Positions 26,851 through 35,724 of a stretch of DNA of 64,000 nucleotides are shown one piece after another. Made by a program: the position numbers and the translations under genes. The stretch spans positions 62,001 to 126,000 of the forward strand of contig NZ_FQUQ01000003.1 in assembly GCF_900129215.1 (NCBI RefSeq), given 5' to 3'. Numbering within the stretch: the first letter of the stretch is position 1; the number at the start of each line of letters is the position of its first letter. The notes under the pieces are model-generated. The model was not told where the DNA came from and did no database searches. It saw only the letters and a list, made by a program, of their open reading frames with translations. The DNA is from Pedobacter caeni (GTDB lineage Bacteria; Bacteroidota; Bacteroidia; Sphingobacteriales; Sphingobacteriaceae).

Positions 26851-27624
26851 CTCTTTCTTTGCCAGGTCCTGTAAAAAGATCTCAGAGAGGCTTTCATAAA
26901 GCTCTGGATGTTTTGACTTAAACTGATCTGGTTTTTCAAAGAAATATTCTGATACCACGGCAAAAAACTCTGCCTCATTGGTAATCGCATAAGGGTTAAT
27001 GTCTGATTTTCCCTGTTCAATTTTATGCATCTCCTCATGGATCATTTTGATCCATGGGATGGTGTATTCATGTTTCATCAGGTTTTCCGGAACCCCGTCT
27101 GTTGCTCCGTCAGATTTATCCAGCAGGTGTACGAACTCATGTATGGCCGTATTCTCTTTGTCTGCCGCATTGGAAAATCCCTGTTGTAATGCGGCCCTGG
27201 ATAAGATCATTTGTCCGTTCATGTAACCACTTCCTACCATACCCAGGATATTCCTGTCTCCACCTTCGAACTGGAAATCCTTGTTAAAGGTGTCCGGGTA
27301 TAACAAAACATTGGTCAGGTTATCATACCTCCAGTCGTCAAAACCAAAAACCGGAATTACCGCACTTGAAGCAATCAAAAGCTTATCCAGAACCGTGACA
27401 GGGGTGCCTACTCCCTCTACGTGTATCCCGCTTAAAAAGCCGGAGATTTTCTGTTCAAACCTGATCCGGTCATCTACAGTCAGGTGCTGGTAATAGGTCA
27501 CATGCTGAAACAATAGCTGTTTATCGGCTTCACTAAGGCTTACATAGTTCTTGTGGTTATCTTTTCTAAAGATAAAATAGATCACCAGCAGCAGGATCGG
27601 GATAAGGATAAAAAAGGCCTGCAT
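26845..27624 (-). CDS. MtfA-like zinc peptidase (family M90)
   Basis: A zinc metallopeptidase related to E. coli MtfA, which is tied there to glucose uptake regulation through Mlc. The zinc motif HEFVH is at residues 162-166, and the downstream zinc-ligand region is NEAEFFAVVSEYFFEKP. This copy has an N-terminal membrane anchor (MQAFFILIPILLLVIYFIF, residues 1-19), as is usual in Bacteroidota members. The length is 259 residues. The start follows the stop of the upstream oxidoreductase gene by 3 bp, so the two are co-transcribed. The target in this organism is unknown. Confidence 0.9.
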   Translation of the reverse strand: MQAFFILIPILLLVIYFIFRKDNHKNYVSLSEADKQLLFQHVTYYQHLTVDDRIRFEQKISGFLSGIHVEGVGTPVTVLDKLLIASSAVIPVFGFDDWRYDNLTNVLLYPDTFNKDFQFEGGDRNILGMVGSGYMNGQMILSRAALQQGFSNAADKENTAIHEFVHLLDKSDGATDGVPENLMKHEYTIPWIKMIHEEMHKIEQGKSDINPYAITNEAEFFAVVSEYFFEKPDQFKSKHPELYESLSEIFLQDLAKKEL

Positions 27625-27627
27625 AGG

Positions 27628-28641
27628 TTAAGCTTCGAGTATTTCCAGTTGTGTAATTACCTGTTCCTCTGTTACCGGATAAGGTCGTTGATTGATGATA
27701 CTTTGATATACCGCTTCAAACAGGGGTACATAGCTCCCTCTTAAAGATGGAATATCCTGTTTCGTTTTGTTACCCTGCTCATCGATTAAAGTCAGCTTTC
27801 CTTCAGTACCTGCTGCTTCAATCCCATAAACAGGATCTGAAACTTTCATTCCCTTCAGCAACTGTTCTTCCTGGGCATCGGCTCGTACTTTATGCAAAGA
27901 ACCATTTGTTCCATTGATCACAAATGCTGGCAAGGCATCTACTACCATCATATTTGAATGCACAAAAACGTTAACGCTGTCCGGGTAGCTCAGGTGAATA
28001 GAAAAGTAATCGTCTACTTTAGTATCTACACGGTTCTTTCCTAAGATTTTATGAAAAGAATCTGGTTTGCCGAAAATACTGATCGCCTGATCCAGTAAAT
28101 GAGGACCCAGGTCATACAGCAGGCCACTGGCTGCTACTGGTTCTTCTTTAAAGCTTTTTACACCAATTGTAGAGCGATATCGGTCATAACGGAAATGCAC
28201 TTCACTTAGTTTGCCCAGTTTTCCGCTTTCGATCACCTGACGTACTGCGGTGAAATCACTGTCCCATCTTCTGTTCTGATAGAAGAGTACTTTTTTACCC
28301 AGTTCTTTAGCCAGGGCAAAAATCTCTTTTGCTTCGGCAGAGCTGGCTGCAAAAGGCTTTTCTACAAGGATGTGTTTCCCTGCTGTCAATGCTTTCTTTG
28401 CGTAATCGTAATGTGTATTGTTCGGGGTGTTGATGATGATCAGCTCTATCTTTTCATCCCCGATTAATTCATCAATACTATCATAGCTGATGATCCCGGG
28501 ATAGTCGTTCGCTGCATTCTTATGGTTTCTTTCTGTTACTGCATGTAATTTAAAACCAGGGTGGGCATGCACAAATGGAGCATGAAAAACTTTTCCTGAC
28601 ATTCCATAGGCCATCAGACCCGTTATTATTTCTTTTTCCAT
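27628..28641 (-). CDS. Gfo/Idh/MocA-family NAD(P)-dependent oxidoreductase
   Basis: 337 residues with an N-terminal Rossmann domain (GLMAYGMSGKVFHAPF, residues 8-23) and the catalytic lysine motif GKHILVEKPFA (about 88-98). A C-terminal alpha/beta domain contains YDLGPHLLDQAISIFGKP. This is the subgroup of cytosolic sugar or inositol-like oxidoreductases that resemble yeast YMR315W/E. coli YdgJ. The substrate is unknown. It is first in an operon with the MtfA-like peptidase. Confidence 0.92.
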   Translation of the reverse strand: MEKEIITGLMAYGMSGKVFHAPFVHAHPGFKLHAVTERNHKNAANDYPGIISYDSIDELIGDEKIELIIINTPNNTHYDYAKKALTAGKHILVEKPFAASSAEAKEIFALAKELGKKVLFYQNRRWDSDFTAVRQVIESGKLGKLSEVHFRYDRYRSTIGVKSFKEEPVAASGLLYDLGPHLLDQAISIFGKPDSFHKILGKNRVDTKVDDYFSIHLSYPDSVNVFVHSNMMVVDALPAFVINGTNGSLHKVRADAQEEQLLKGMKVSDPVYGIEAAGTEGKLTLIDEQGNKTKQDIPSLRGSYVPLFEAVYQSIINQRPYPVTEEQVITQLEILEA

Positions 28642-28744
28642 AAGTAAAAATCTCTTTTAAGCTGCGGTGTTTAATAGGCTAAAAATAGCAAAACGCTTTA
28701 CTAAACGCTTAATCTTATTGTAATAAAGCGCAAAAGCTAATTTG

Positions 28745-28752
28745 TATCTTTG
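28745..28752 (+). promoter_or_regulatory. -7 promoter element directly before a small conserved gene
   Basis: TATCTTTG matches TAnnTTTG exactly and ends 4 bp before the ATG at 28757. The transcript is predicted to be leaderless or nearly so. TATTG at 28716-28720 is a possible -33 box. Confidence 0.6.
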
Positions 28753-28756
28753 CGGT

Positions 28757-29101
28757 ATGAAACCTGCAGAAATACACGCGAAATGGAAAATTTTGCAACA
28801 AAAGATAGCTCAGGAGTTCGATTCTGATATCCCCGATTTAAAGGTCATGCTATTTTTAATCGGTGTGCAGGAATTGGGCAAAGGACCTGGCAAGTACAGT
28901 AAACGACAAAAGGAAGAGTTGATGCACATTGCAACATGCCGTTTGTTAAGTGAAATGGGATTCTATGAACTGGAAGGATTAGATCAGGATGGCTGGCCAC
29001 ATTGGAAACTCGTAAAACCCGTTCCTTCATTTGCAATGATGGAGCAGGAGTTATTACTGAAGTCTCTGGCGATCCACTATTTTGAAGATATCTATTCTTA
29101 A
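28757..29101 (+). CDS. Small conserved protein of unknown function
   Basis: 114 residues from ATG 28757; a reading frame five codons longer would start inside the promoter. No signal peptide or membrane segment. The sequence is mostly helical, with a charged first helix and the segment VQELGKGPGKYSKRQKEELMHIATCRLLSEMG, then GWPHWKLVKPVPSF. I have an impression of similar proteins in other Bacteroidota but recognise no named domain. The gene is monocistronic, with its own promoter and a terminator at 29144-29176. Confidence 0.7.
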   Translation: MKPAEIHAKWKILQQKIAQEFDSDIPDLKVMLFLIGVQELGKGPGKYSKRQKEELMHIATCRLLSEMGFYELEGLDQDGWPHWKLVKPVPSFAMMEQELLLKSLAIHYFEDIYS

Positions 29102-29143
29102 GAATCCGGAAATTCAGAAATCCCTCAGATGGTGATTCCATAA

Positions 29144-29176
29144 AAAAACCCGAAGTACATAGTACGACGGGTTTTT
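29144..29176. terminator. Bidirectional terminator
   Basis: AAAAACCCG (29144-29152) pairs with CGGGTTTTT (29168-29176), between the convergent small gene (ends 29101) and OmpA-family gene (ends 29208). Confidence 0.8.
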
Positions 29177-29207
29177 CGTTTTTATAGGTAGATGTAAATG
29201 TGCTTGA

Positions 29208-29888
29208 TTATTTGCCTTGTTGTTTGGCTTCTTTTTTCAATTGATCGTTTGCAACGATAACCACCTCAACCCTACGGTTAGCAGCTCTTCCTGCATCAGT
29301 TGTATTGTCAGCAATCGGCTCTGAGAATCCTTTTCCTACAGTAATTAAACGTGAAGATGGAACTCCTTGAGAAACTGCATAAGCTTTAACCGCTGCAGCT
29401 CTTCTTTCAGAAAGGCTCATGTTATAAGTCTCTGTACCTTTATTATCTGTATGACCAATTACTTTAATGTCTGTTCCCGGATATTGGTTGATCGAACCGG
29501 CTAAAGATTGGATGTTTGTTTTCGCAGCAGCTGTAAGGTCAGATTTGTCAAAACCAAATAAAATACCACTATCAAATTTTACAATGATACCTTCACCTTC
29601 ACGGATTACTTCAGCATTAGGGATTGCATTTTGAATCTCTGCAGCTTGTTTATCCATTCTTTTTCCAATAAATCCACCCGCAGTACCACCAACAGCAGCA
29701 CCAATGATAGCTCCAACGGCAGTATTACCTGCTTTTTTGCCTATAATAGCACCTAGAACACCACCTGCAGCAGCACCGATACCGGCTCCTTTTTGGGTTT
29801 TAGTTAAACTATCGCAACCCTGGAATGTCATTGCACCCATGGCTAAAGCGATACTAAATGTTGCTATTTTAAATTTTGAAGTAATCAT
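29208..29888 (-). CDS. OmpA-family lipoprotein with glycine-zipper segment
   Basis: ATG 29888 gives a lipoprotein signal (MITSKFKIATFSIALAMGAMTFQGC) with Cys25 lipidated; the 16 further codons upstream are rejected. Residues about 33-80 are a glycine zipper (GAGIGAAAGGVLGAIIGKKAG and a second GGTAGGF repeat), a membrane-inserting segment. The C-terminal half is an OmpA-like peptidoglycan-binding domain with VIGHTDNKGTETYNMSLSERRA. The protein is 226 residues. It probably links the outer membrane to peptidoglycan, like YiaD/Pal-type lipoproteins. Confidence 0.93.
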   Translation of the reverse strand: MITSKFKIATFSIALAMGAMTFQGCDSLTKTQKGAGIGAAAGGVLGAIIGKKAGNTAVGAIIGAAVGGTAGGFIGKRMDKQAAEIQNAIPNAEVIREGEGIIVKFDSGILFGFDKSDLTAAAKTNIQSLAGSINQYPGTDIKVIGHTDNKGTETYNMSLSERRAAAVKAYAVSQGVPSSRLITVGKGFSEPIADNTTDAGRAANRRVEVVIVANDQLKKEAKQQGK

Positions 29889-30053
29889 AATTTTATTATT
29901 TGTTTTACTCAGAGCATTAATCAAACCTGATGCCAATCTTATTCTTTTGTAAAATTATTGTGTCATGTGAATATTTTAACACCCATATGTCCGCCAAAAG
30001 GTCATTATTGAAGCTGCTTTGGCAAAATACTGACTACAATTCTGTACAACTAC

Positions 30054-30069
30054 AGACCTAAGAAGGTCT
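30054..30069. terminator. Short hairpin at the end of the rarA-DUF5687-ABC operon
   Basis: AGACCT (30054-30059), loop AAGA, AGGTCT (30064-30069), starting 4 bp beyond the ABC gene stop. The U-tract lies on the plus-strand side, so terminator function for the minus-strand operon is uncertain. Confidence 0.4.
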
Positions 30070-30073
30070 CTTT

Positions 30074-30772
30074 TTATCCTGAAAAATATTCTTCCAGTTC
30101 TTTCAAAGTGTTTTCATTGGTCCGGAGGTCTTTTATGATCAGGCCTTTTTCCATCAAAATGATACGGTCGCAAACATCGGTCACATGATTCAGGTCATGA
30201 CTGGAGATCAGGGTGGTCATGTTTCGCTCCTGTTTCAGGGATTTGATCAAAGTCTTTAACCTGATTTGTGTGGTCGGATCCAGATTGGCAAAGGGTTCAT
30301 CCAGTACCAGTAACTCCGGTGCTTGCATCAGTGCTGCTGCAATCCCTACCTTATTCTGGTTGCCTTTGGAAAAATCCCTGATGTACTTTCCTTTACCCAG
30401 AATCTCCCCGTTAAAAAACTCCTCGAATTGCTGTAGGTAATCCATCACGTGTGCCACACTCATTTTATGCAGGCTCCCGATAAACACAAAATATTCTTCT
30501 GAGGTCAGGTAATCGATCAGGTAACCTTCATCAAGGTAAGAAGCCGTATAATCTTTCCAGCGGTTATCGTTTACCACCTGTTCTCCTTTGGATAGGATCT
30601 CTCCCTGATCCGGACGGATCAGGTCCAGCAGCATTCTGAAAAAAGTCGTCTTTCCGGCACCATTGTTACCTACGATTCCAACGGTTTCTCCCGCATTAAT
30701 TTGTAAGTCTGTAATGTTTACAACGGTTCTGTTACCGTATGTCTTTTGTAACTTTGAAATTTCTAAAATCAT
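30074..30772 (-). CDS. ABC transporter ATP-binding protein
   Basis: 232 residues with Walker A GNNGAGKTT (about 35-43), Walker B LLVLDEPFANLDP and the switch histidine in SSHDLNH. The signature loop is FSKGNQNK instead of the usual LSGGQ, a variant seen in exporters of the CcmA/BcrA-like group. The start overlaps the end of the DUF5687 permease-like gene by 4 bp, so the two proteins form one transporter. The substrate is unknown. Confidence 0.92.
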   Translation of the reverse strand: MILEISKLQKTYGNRTVVNITDLQINAGETVGIVGNNGAGKTTFFRMLLDLIRPDQGEILSKGEQVVNDNRWKDYTASYLDEGYLIDYLTSEEYFVFIGSLHKMSVAHVMDYLQQFEEFFNGEILGKGKYIRDFSKGNQNKVGIAAALMQAPELLVLDEPFANLDPTTQIRLKTLIKSLKQERNMTTLISSHDLNHVTDVCDRIILMEKGLIIKDLRTNENTLKELEEYFSG

Positions 30773-32247
30773 GATTTCTCTCTAAAGCCTTCGGTAATTT
30801 TGTGTTTTCTTTTATGGAACTCATTTACGATAAAACTCAGCCAGAACTCACGTGTTAAGAAAGCGGCCAGCCCGGAACCTCCTAAAGCAACAAAACCCCA
30901 GTAAGGGAATCCGGATAAAGAGAAAGGTAAAAGAATAACGTAAGGTGATAAGAAGTACGGTAATCCCAATACCCACTGACTGGCACCTACGCCCTGGAAG
31001 TTAAATGTTGATCCTTTACTCAGGTCCATCGATTTATAATTTCTGGTGGCAAAATATAAAACGATCACCGTTCCTATTCCAATATTATACAAATAAGCTG
31101 CAAACTGAATCAGCAGAAGTTTCCAGCTGATAAACCCATATAAGCAAGCTACTAATGTGGTAAAGGTGGAAAACAAGGTAAACAACAGGAACTTTGCACC
31201 TATAAAATTTCTGATGTTTATTTTGTTGGCCATCAGGCCATCAAAATGTGAAGATTGCCATCCGAACATAAACTGGCCGTATACACAAATGGAATTTCCG
31301 GTCATAAATATCGCAGCAAACAACATGGTTTCGAGTCTGTCCTGATCCAGCAACTCCTTCTTGTAAAACAGAAAACCGTAAAATAGAAACAGCATGCTCA
31401 TCGTGATGACTGAACGGCTCCTTTTATTTCTAAGGATCAGTTTCAGTTCCAGTGCGACCAATGTACCCACCTCTCCAAAGCGGTCCAGGAAAGGATAATC
31501 TGTACTGGTTTTTTTTTCTTCATTTTTACTCAGTTCCTCTGCGTACAGGTTATTTCTAAGATACCTTGCATTGAGTACGTAGATTGATATGGCAAGGAGG
31601 GTGAAGCCAAATCCGGCAGAAGGATAGATGGTTACCCAACTAAAGACCTGGTTAGAAATTTCCGCAATAGAAAAGACCTTAAAGTATTCCATCAGCCCTA
31701 AAGCGATAATCAGCAAAAGTACCAATGGAACGATCTTTAAATTCTGTATACTTTTTCTTTTGATATATAATGCTGCATAATTGTTGAAAACGGTTAGCGA
31801 AAGAATGGAAACGACATACATTAAAGCCGTAAAAAAATCATATACGCTATAAATCGCCGTTGCGCAAAAAGGAAGAAATAAAAACAGTGGCAAGAGGTTA
31901 AATGCAGAAAATAAGGCTCTGGTATTTAAAAAGTTTACAATCTTCTTTTTCGGGATTTTCAGATGCAGGTAAGGAACAACGCTTAAGGTGGGTAGATCCT
32001 GTAATTGGATCCGCATCAGGAAGTCGACCGCAAAATAATAAAGAATAACCCCATTGAATACGATAAACACATCTTTCCCGGGAAACAGCTGTTCAATAAA
32101 GATCTCCATGCCAACCCCCAGAAAAATGGCCACCGCCAGAAGGTAGAGCACAACTAACCCTATAAATATTTGGGTAGCAATGGTTCCTCCCTTATTTTTT
32201 GAGCGCCAAAAGGCCTTCCATTGATGATCGAGAAAAGTTCCCAGCAT
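30769..32247 (-). CDS. DUF5687 multi-spanning membrane protein, ABC permease partner
   Basis: 492 residues with about ten to twelve hydrophobic segments spread over the whole length, for example IFIGLVVLYLLAVAIFLGVG near the N-terminus and WVLGLPYFLSPYVILLPFSL near the C-terminus. It matches DUF5687, found in Bacteroidota next to an ABC ATPase, as here (4-bp overlap). It is taken as the permease of an export system. It begins 1 bp after the rarA stop, so all three genes are co-transcribed. Nothing shows the cargo. Confidence 0.85.
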   Translation of the reverse strand: MLGTFLDHQWKAFWRSKNKGGTIATQIFIGLVVLYLLAVAIFLGVGMEIFIEQLFPGKDVFIVFNGVILYYFAVDFLMRIQLQDLPTLSVVPYLHLKIPKKKIVNFLNTRALFSAFNLLPLFLFLPFCATAIYSVYDFFTALMYVVSILSLTVFNNYAALYIKRKSIQNLKIVPLVLLLIIALGLMEYFKVFSIAEISNQVFSWVTIYPSAGFGFTLLAISIYVLNARYLRNNLYAEELSKNEEKKTSTDYPFLDRFGEVGTLVALELKLILRNKRSRSVITMSMLFLFYGFLFYKKELLDQDRLETMLFAAIFMTGNSICVYGQFMFGWQSSHFDGLMANKINIRNFIGAKFLLFTLFSTFTTLVACLYGFISWKLLLIQFAAYLYNIGIGTVIVLYFATRNYKSMDLSKGSTFNFQGVGASQWVLGLPYFLSPYVILLPFSLSGFPYWGFVALGGSGLAAFLTREFWLSFIVNEFHKRKHKITEGFREKS

Positions 32248-32248
32248 A

Positions 32249-33529
32249 TTAATAATCGTATTTGTTTTTCCAGTTGTGTTTTAACTTCTCCCTCAGTTTA
32301 TCCTCTGCGGGATTTTTTCCCGGATCATATAGTTTTGTCCCACTCAGAATTTCCGGGAAATATTCCTGTGCAGAAAAGTTTCCTTCATAACCATGTGAGT
32401 ATTGGTAATCCTTACCATAGCCGATGTTTTTCATCAGTTTAGTCGGGGCATTCCTGATATGCAAGGGTACGGGTAAATTTCCGGTTTGCTTCACCAGGGC
32501 CTGAGCTTTATTAATTGCTTCATAGGAAGCATTACTTTTTACTGAAGAGGCCATATAAGTTACCGCCTGGGAAAGAATGATCCTTGCCTCAGGATAGCCA
32601 ATCACATTGACTGCCTGGAAGCAATTGTTGGCCAGTAATAAAGCATTCGGATTCGCATTCCCAATATCTTCAGAAGCCAGAATTAACAACCGGCGTGCAA
32701 TGAACAACGGATCTTCTCCCCCTTCAATCATTCTTGCCAGCCAATATACAGCGGCATTGGGGTCGCTACCCCTGATGGATTTGATAAATGCAGAAATGAT
32801 GTCATAATGTTGTTCTCCTGCTTTGTCGTATAAAGCGAGGTTTTGCTGCGCATGTTCCAGCACATTTTCGTTTGTCAGTACGATTTTATCCCCGCCAATA
32901 CCATTGACGGCAATCTCCAGTACGTTTAATAATTTTCTGGCATCTCCACCGGATAAACGGATGAGGGCTTCGTGTTCCTTAATCGTGATTTTCTTTTCCT
33001 TCAGGACTACATCCTCTTTAATTGCAGTTTGCAACAATCCGGATAGCTCTTCTTCATCAAGTGACTTTAAAATATAAACTTGAGAACGGGAAAGTAAGGC
33101 GGAAATAACTTCAAAGGATGGATTTTCTGTAGTGGCACCGATTAAAGTAACCAGGCCTCTTTCCACGGCACCGAGTAAGCTGTCTTGCTGGGATTTGCTG
33201 AAACGGTGAATCTCATCTATAAAAAGAATCGGAAGGCCCAACAGGCTGTCTTTGAGCAAGGCAGCCCGGTCGATCACATCCCTGATGTCTTTAACCCCGG
33301 AATTGATGGCACTCAGGTTAAAAAAAGGACGGTCTAGTGTTTGTGATATGATATAGGCCAATGTAGTTTTCCCCACACCGGGCGGGCCCCAAAAGATCAT
33401 AGAAGGGAGCTGTCCGCTTTGAATTGCTTTACGTAATACGGCATCAGGACCTACTAAGTGCTTCTGACCAACATATTCATCCAGATTTTGTGGACGCATG
33501 CGTTCTGCTAAAGGAGGTAGGTTTTGCAT
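32249..33529 (-). CDS. rarA: Replication-associated recombination protein RarA/MgsA
   Basis: AAA+ ATPase related to clamp-loader subunits and RuvB, acting at stalled replication forks. Walker A is GPPGVGKTT (residues 48-56) and Walker B is LFIDEIHRFSKSQQD, the RarA/WRNIP1 version; sensor region GATTENPSFEV follows. The 426 residues include the C-terminal tetramerisation domain (HIRNAPTKLMKNIGYGKDYQYSH). It heads an operon with an unrelated transporter (DUF5687 and ABC ATPase). An upstream TATCTTTA (33535-33542, minus strand) is its likely -7 element. Confidence 0.95.
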   Translation of the reverse strand: MQNLPPLAERMRPQNLDEYVGQKHLVGPDAVLRKAIQSGQLPSMIFWGPPGVGKTTLAYIISQTLDRPFFNLSAINSGVKDIRDVIDRAALLKDSLLGLPILFIDEIHRFSKSQQDSLLGAVERGLVTLIGATTENPSFEVISALLSRSQVYILKSLDEEELSGLLQTAIKEDVVLKEKKITIKEHEALIRLSGGDARKLLNVLEIAVNGIGGDKIVLTNENVLEHAQQNLALYDKAGEQHYDIISAFIKSIRGSDPNAAVYWLARMIEGGEDPLFIARRLLILASEDIGNANPNALLLANNCFQAVNVIGYPEARIILSQAVTYMASSVKSNASYEAINKAQALVKQTGNLPVPLHIRNAPTKLMKNIGYGKDYQYSHGYEGNFSAQEYFPEILSGTKLYDPGKNPAEDKLREKLKHNWKNKYDY

Positions 33530-33534
33530 ATAGG

Positions 33535-33542
33535 TAAAGATA
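33535..33542 (-). promoter_or_regulatory. -7-like element of rarA
   Basis: On the minus strand TATCTTTA differs from TAnnTTTG only at the last base and ends five bases before the rarA ATG, giving a near-leaderless start. Confidence 0.4.
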
Positions 33543-33589
33543 ATACCTTAATCGCAAATCCCCTCCCTGATTGCTATTATTTTTAGCGT

Positions 33590-34840
33590 TTATTCTGTGG
33601 CGGGGCCTGCGGCTCCTGCAGCTTTTGGTTTTTTCTTCCAGAATTTACGCTGCGGTTTTTTCTTATCGTATCTTTTTTCTGTCGATGGGCTGGCAGGGGT
33701 GTCGGCTGGTGCTTCTCCAAGGTGTTCCGGAAGCGGCATCCTGTCGATCTTTTTATCGATCAGCTTTTCAATATTCGCAAATTTACGTTTGTCTTTATCG
33801 TTTACCAGGGTGATGGCGGTACCTGTAGTTGCTGCTCTGGCTGTTCTTCCAATTCTGTGGATATAATCTTCAGGATCATGGGGAACATCAAAATTGATCA
33901 CCAGGCTGATTCCTTCCACATCTATTCCTCTCGACAGTACATCTGTTCCGATCAGGACAGGAACTCTTTTGTTCTTGAACTCAGATAAAATGGCCTCACG
34001 TTCTTTCTGACCCAGGTCAGAGTGGAAAGCTTCTGCTTTAAATCCTAACCCACGGAACACTTTCCCCAGATTTTTTACTTTTTCTTTCGTAGAAGCAAAG
34101 ATCAGGATACTTGGAAAATCTACATTTTTCATCAGCTCCGTCAGCAATTTTACTTTCTGGGCATCATGTACAAGGTAGGCTTGTTGGTTGATCCCTGCTG
34201 CAGGCTTAGAAATCGCAATGCTGATTTCTTCCGGATGCTGTAGCAATCTGCCTGCAAGGGTTCTTATTTTAGGTGGCATTGTTGCAGAAAACAATACCGT
34301 TTGTCTTTTCTGTGGAAGGAAGCTTACGATGCGCATAATGTCATCATAAAAACCCATGTCTAACATCCTGTCTGCTTCGTCCAGTACCAGATGTTGCAAT
34401 TGGTCCAGTTTCAACAGGCCGGAAGAAAGGTGTGAGATTAAACGTCCCGGAGTTGCAATAATAATGTCTACCCCTTCCCGCATAGAGCGTTTTTGCTGCT
34501 CATAAGCGATGCCATCACCACCACCATATACCGTTAAAGAGCTGATGTTTGTGAAATAGGAAAGTGCCTCTACCTGCAAATCAATTTGCTGGGCAAGTTC
34601 CCGGGTTGGTGCTAAGATAAGGGTATTGTTATGACGGTCTTCTGTCTGACTGATCATGTTCATGATCGGCAGCAGGTAAGCCCCTGTTTTTCCGGTACCT
34701 GTTTGTGCACAGGCAATTAAATCTTTTTTATCTAGAATCAGCGGAATAGCCTCTTGCTGGATGGGCGTAGCGTTGCGAAAACCCATCGCTAATAAACCCT
34801 CTAATAAATCCGGGTTAAAATTAAAATCTTTGAAATCCAA
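33590..34840 (-). CDS. DEAD-box ATP-dependent RNA helicase (RhlE-like)
   Basis: 416 residues starting at TTG (34838-34840). The Q motif is FRNATPIQQEAIP, motif I AQTGTGKT, motif II VLDEADRMLDMGF, motif III SAT and motif VI HRIGRTARA. A basic C-terminal tail (KRYDKKKPQRKFWKKKPKAAG) would bind RNA. This layout fits the RhlE group, which helps ribosome assembly and RNA turnover, often in the cold. The start is a TTG because no in-frame ATG precedes the Q motif at a sensible distance. The gene appears monocistronic. Confidence 0.93.
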   Translation of the reverse strand: MDFKDFNFNPDLLEGLLAMGFRNATPIQQEAIPLILDKKDLIACAQTGTGKTGAYLLPIMNMISQTEDRHNNTLILAPTRELAQQIDLQVEALSYFTNISSLTVYGGGDGIAYEQQKRSMREGVDIIIATPGRLISHLSSGLLKLDQLQHLVLDEADRMLDMGFYDDIMRIVSFLPQKRQTVLFSATMPPKIRTLAGRLLQHPEEISIAISKPAAGINQQAYLVHDAQKVKLLTELMKNVDFPSILIFASTKEKVKNLGKVFRGLGFKAEAFHSDLGQKEREAILSEFKNKRVPVLIGTDVLSRGIDVEGISLVINFDVPHDPEDYIHRIGRTARAATTGTAITLVNDKDKRKFANIEKLIDKKIDRMPLPEHLGEAPADTPASPSTEKRYDKKKPQRKFWKKKPKAAGAAGPATE

Positions 34841-34869
34841 TATACTTCTATGTTGTTAGTATTACCCTA

Positions 34870-34877
34870 TAAAAGTA
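34870..34877 (-). promoter_or_regulatory. -7-like element of the DEAD-box helicase gene
   Basis: On the minus strand TACTTTTA (last base differs from TAnnTTTG) lies 29 bp before the TTG start codon. Confidence 0.35.
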
Positions 34878-34913
34878 ACCTTTTATTTCATTACTTATAT
34901 AAAGTTTTTTACT

Positions 34914-34949
34914 TGCATGGGCTTGATTATTAAATTATAAGCCCATGCA
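34914..34949. terminator. Hairpin beyond the DUF4197 gene
   Basis: TGCATGGGCTT (34914-34924) and AAGCCCATGCA (34939-34949) make a perfect 11-bp stem with a 14-nt AT-rich loop, starting 4 bp past the DUF4197 stop. There is no clear U-tract. Confidence 0.6.
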
Positions 34950-34953
34950 GGCC

Positions 34954-35724
34954 TTATTTTTTCTGATCGGCGTATCCGAATACCTTTTGCAAAAGAGGAG
35001 TAGACCTTGCACCAAGGCTACCCCTGATTTTAAGTTCTTCCTGAGCAACCTGGATAAACATTCCATCAATTGCTTTTTGTGCCACATAGCTGGAAAGATC
35101 TGTAGATACCGGTTTTACAAGAGGGATTTTATTGTATTGTCCCGCTGCATCACCCCAGTATTTTGCTGCACCTACTTTGTTCAGACTTGTGGTAATTACC
35201 GGTTGGAATTTTTCCATCAGCTGCGAAGTCGTTACCCTTTTAAAATAGGAGGTTGCTGCATCTTGTTGTCCCAGTAAAATATTCGTCACATCAGTGATGG
35301 TCATTTGTTTGATCGCAGAGACAAATATTGGCTTCGCTTCTTTTGCTGCATCTTCTGCTGCTCTGTTCAGGCTCAGGATTACGTTGTCTGCCAATGAACC
35401 CATGCCAATGCTGCGCAATGTCCTTTCTACTTTTTGTGCTTCAGGAGGGAACAGAATTTTTACTGCTGCATTGCCTAAAAAGCCATCTTTTGCAGAAAGC
35501 AGATCTGTACCTCTTGAGATGCCAATTTCCAGGGCCTCTTTAATTCCAAATCCCATTTCTGAGGTCGTTGGCGTTCCGGTTGCCGAAGTAGCCGTGCTTT
35601 TTGAAGCAGCAGGCTTTGTCGTTACTTTCTTTAATATCTTTTCTAACTTCGACTGGCTGTGTGCCGCAGTACTGCTCAAACTGATGAAACAGGTAGCGAT
35701 CAGATAAATGCTAATTTTTTTCAT
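34954..35724 (-). CDS. Exported DUF4197 protein
   Basis: ATG 35724 gives MKKISIYLIATCFISLSSTAAHSQ, a signal peptide; seven extra codons upstream are rejected. The mature 230 residues match DUF4197: a helical protein with GIKEALEIGISRGTDLLSAKDGFLGNAAVKILFPPEA and QKAIDGMFIQVAQEE. The function of the family is unknown; it is periplasmic by signal. The start lies within the last codons of the upstream vWA gene (14-bp overlap), so the two are translationally coupled. Confidence 0.88.
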   Translation of the reverse strand: MKKISIYLIATCFISLSSTAAHSQSKLEKILKKVTTKPAASKSTATSATGTPTTSEMGFGIKEALEIGISRGTDLLSAKDGFLGNAAVKILFPPEAQKVERTLRSIGMGSLADNVILSLNRAAEDAAKEAKPIFVSAIKQMTITDVTNILLGQQDAATSYFKRVTTSQLMEKFQPVITTSLNKVGAAKYWGDAAGQYNKIPLVKPVSTDLSSYVAQKAIDGMFIQVAQEELKIRGSLGARSTPLLQKVFGYADQKK

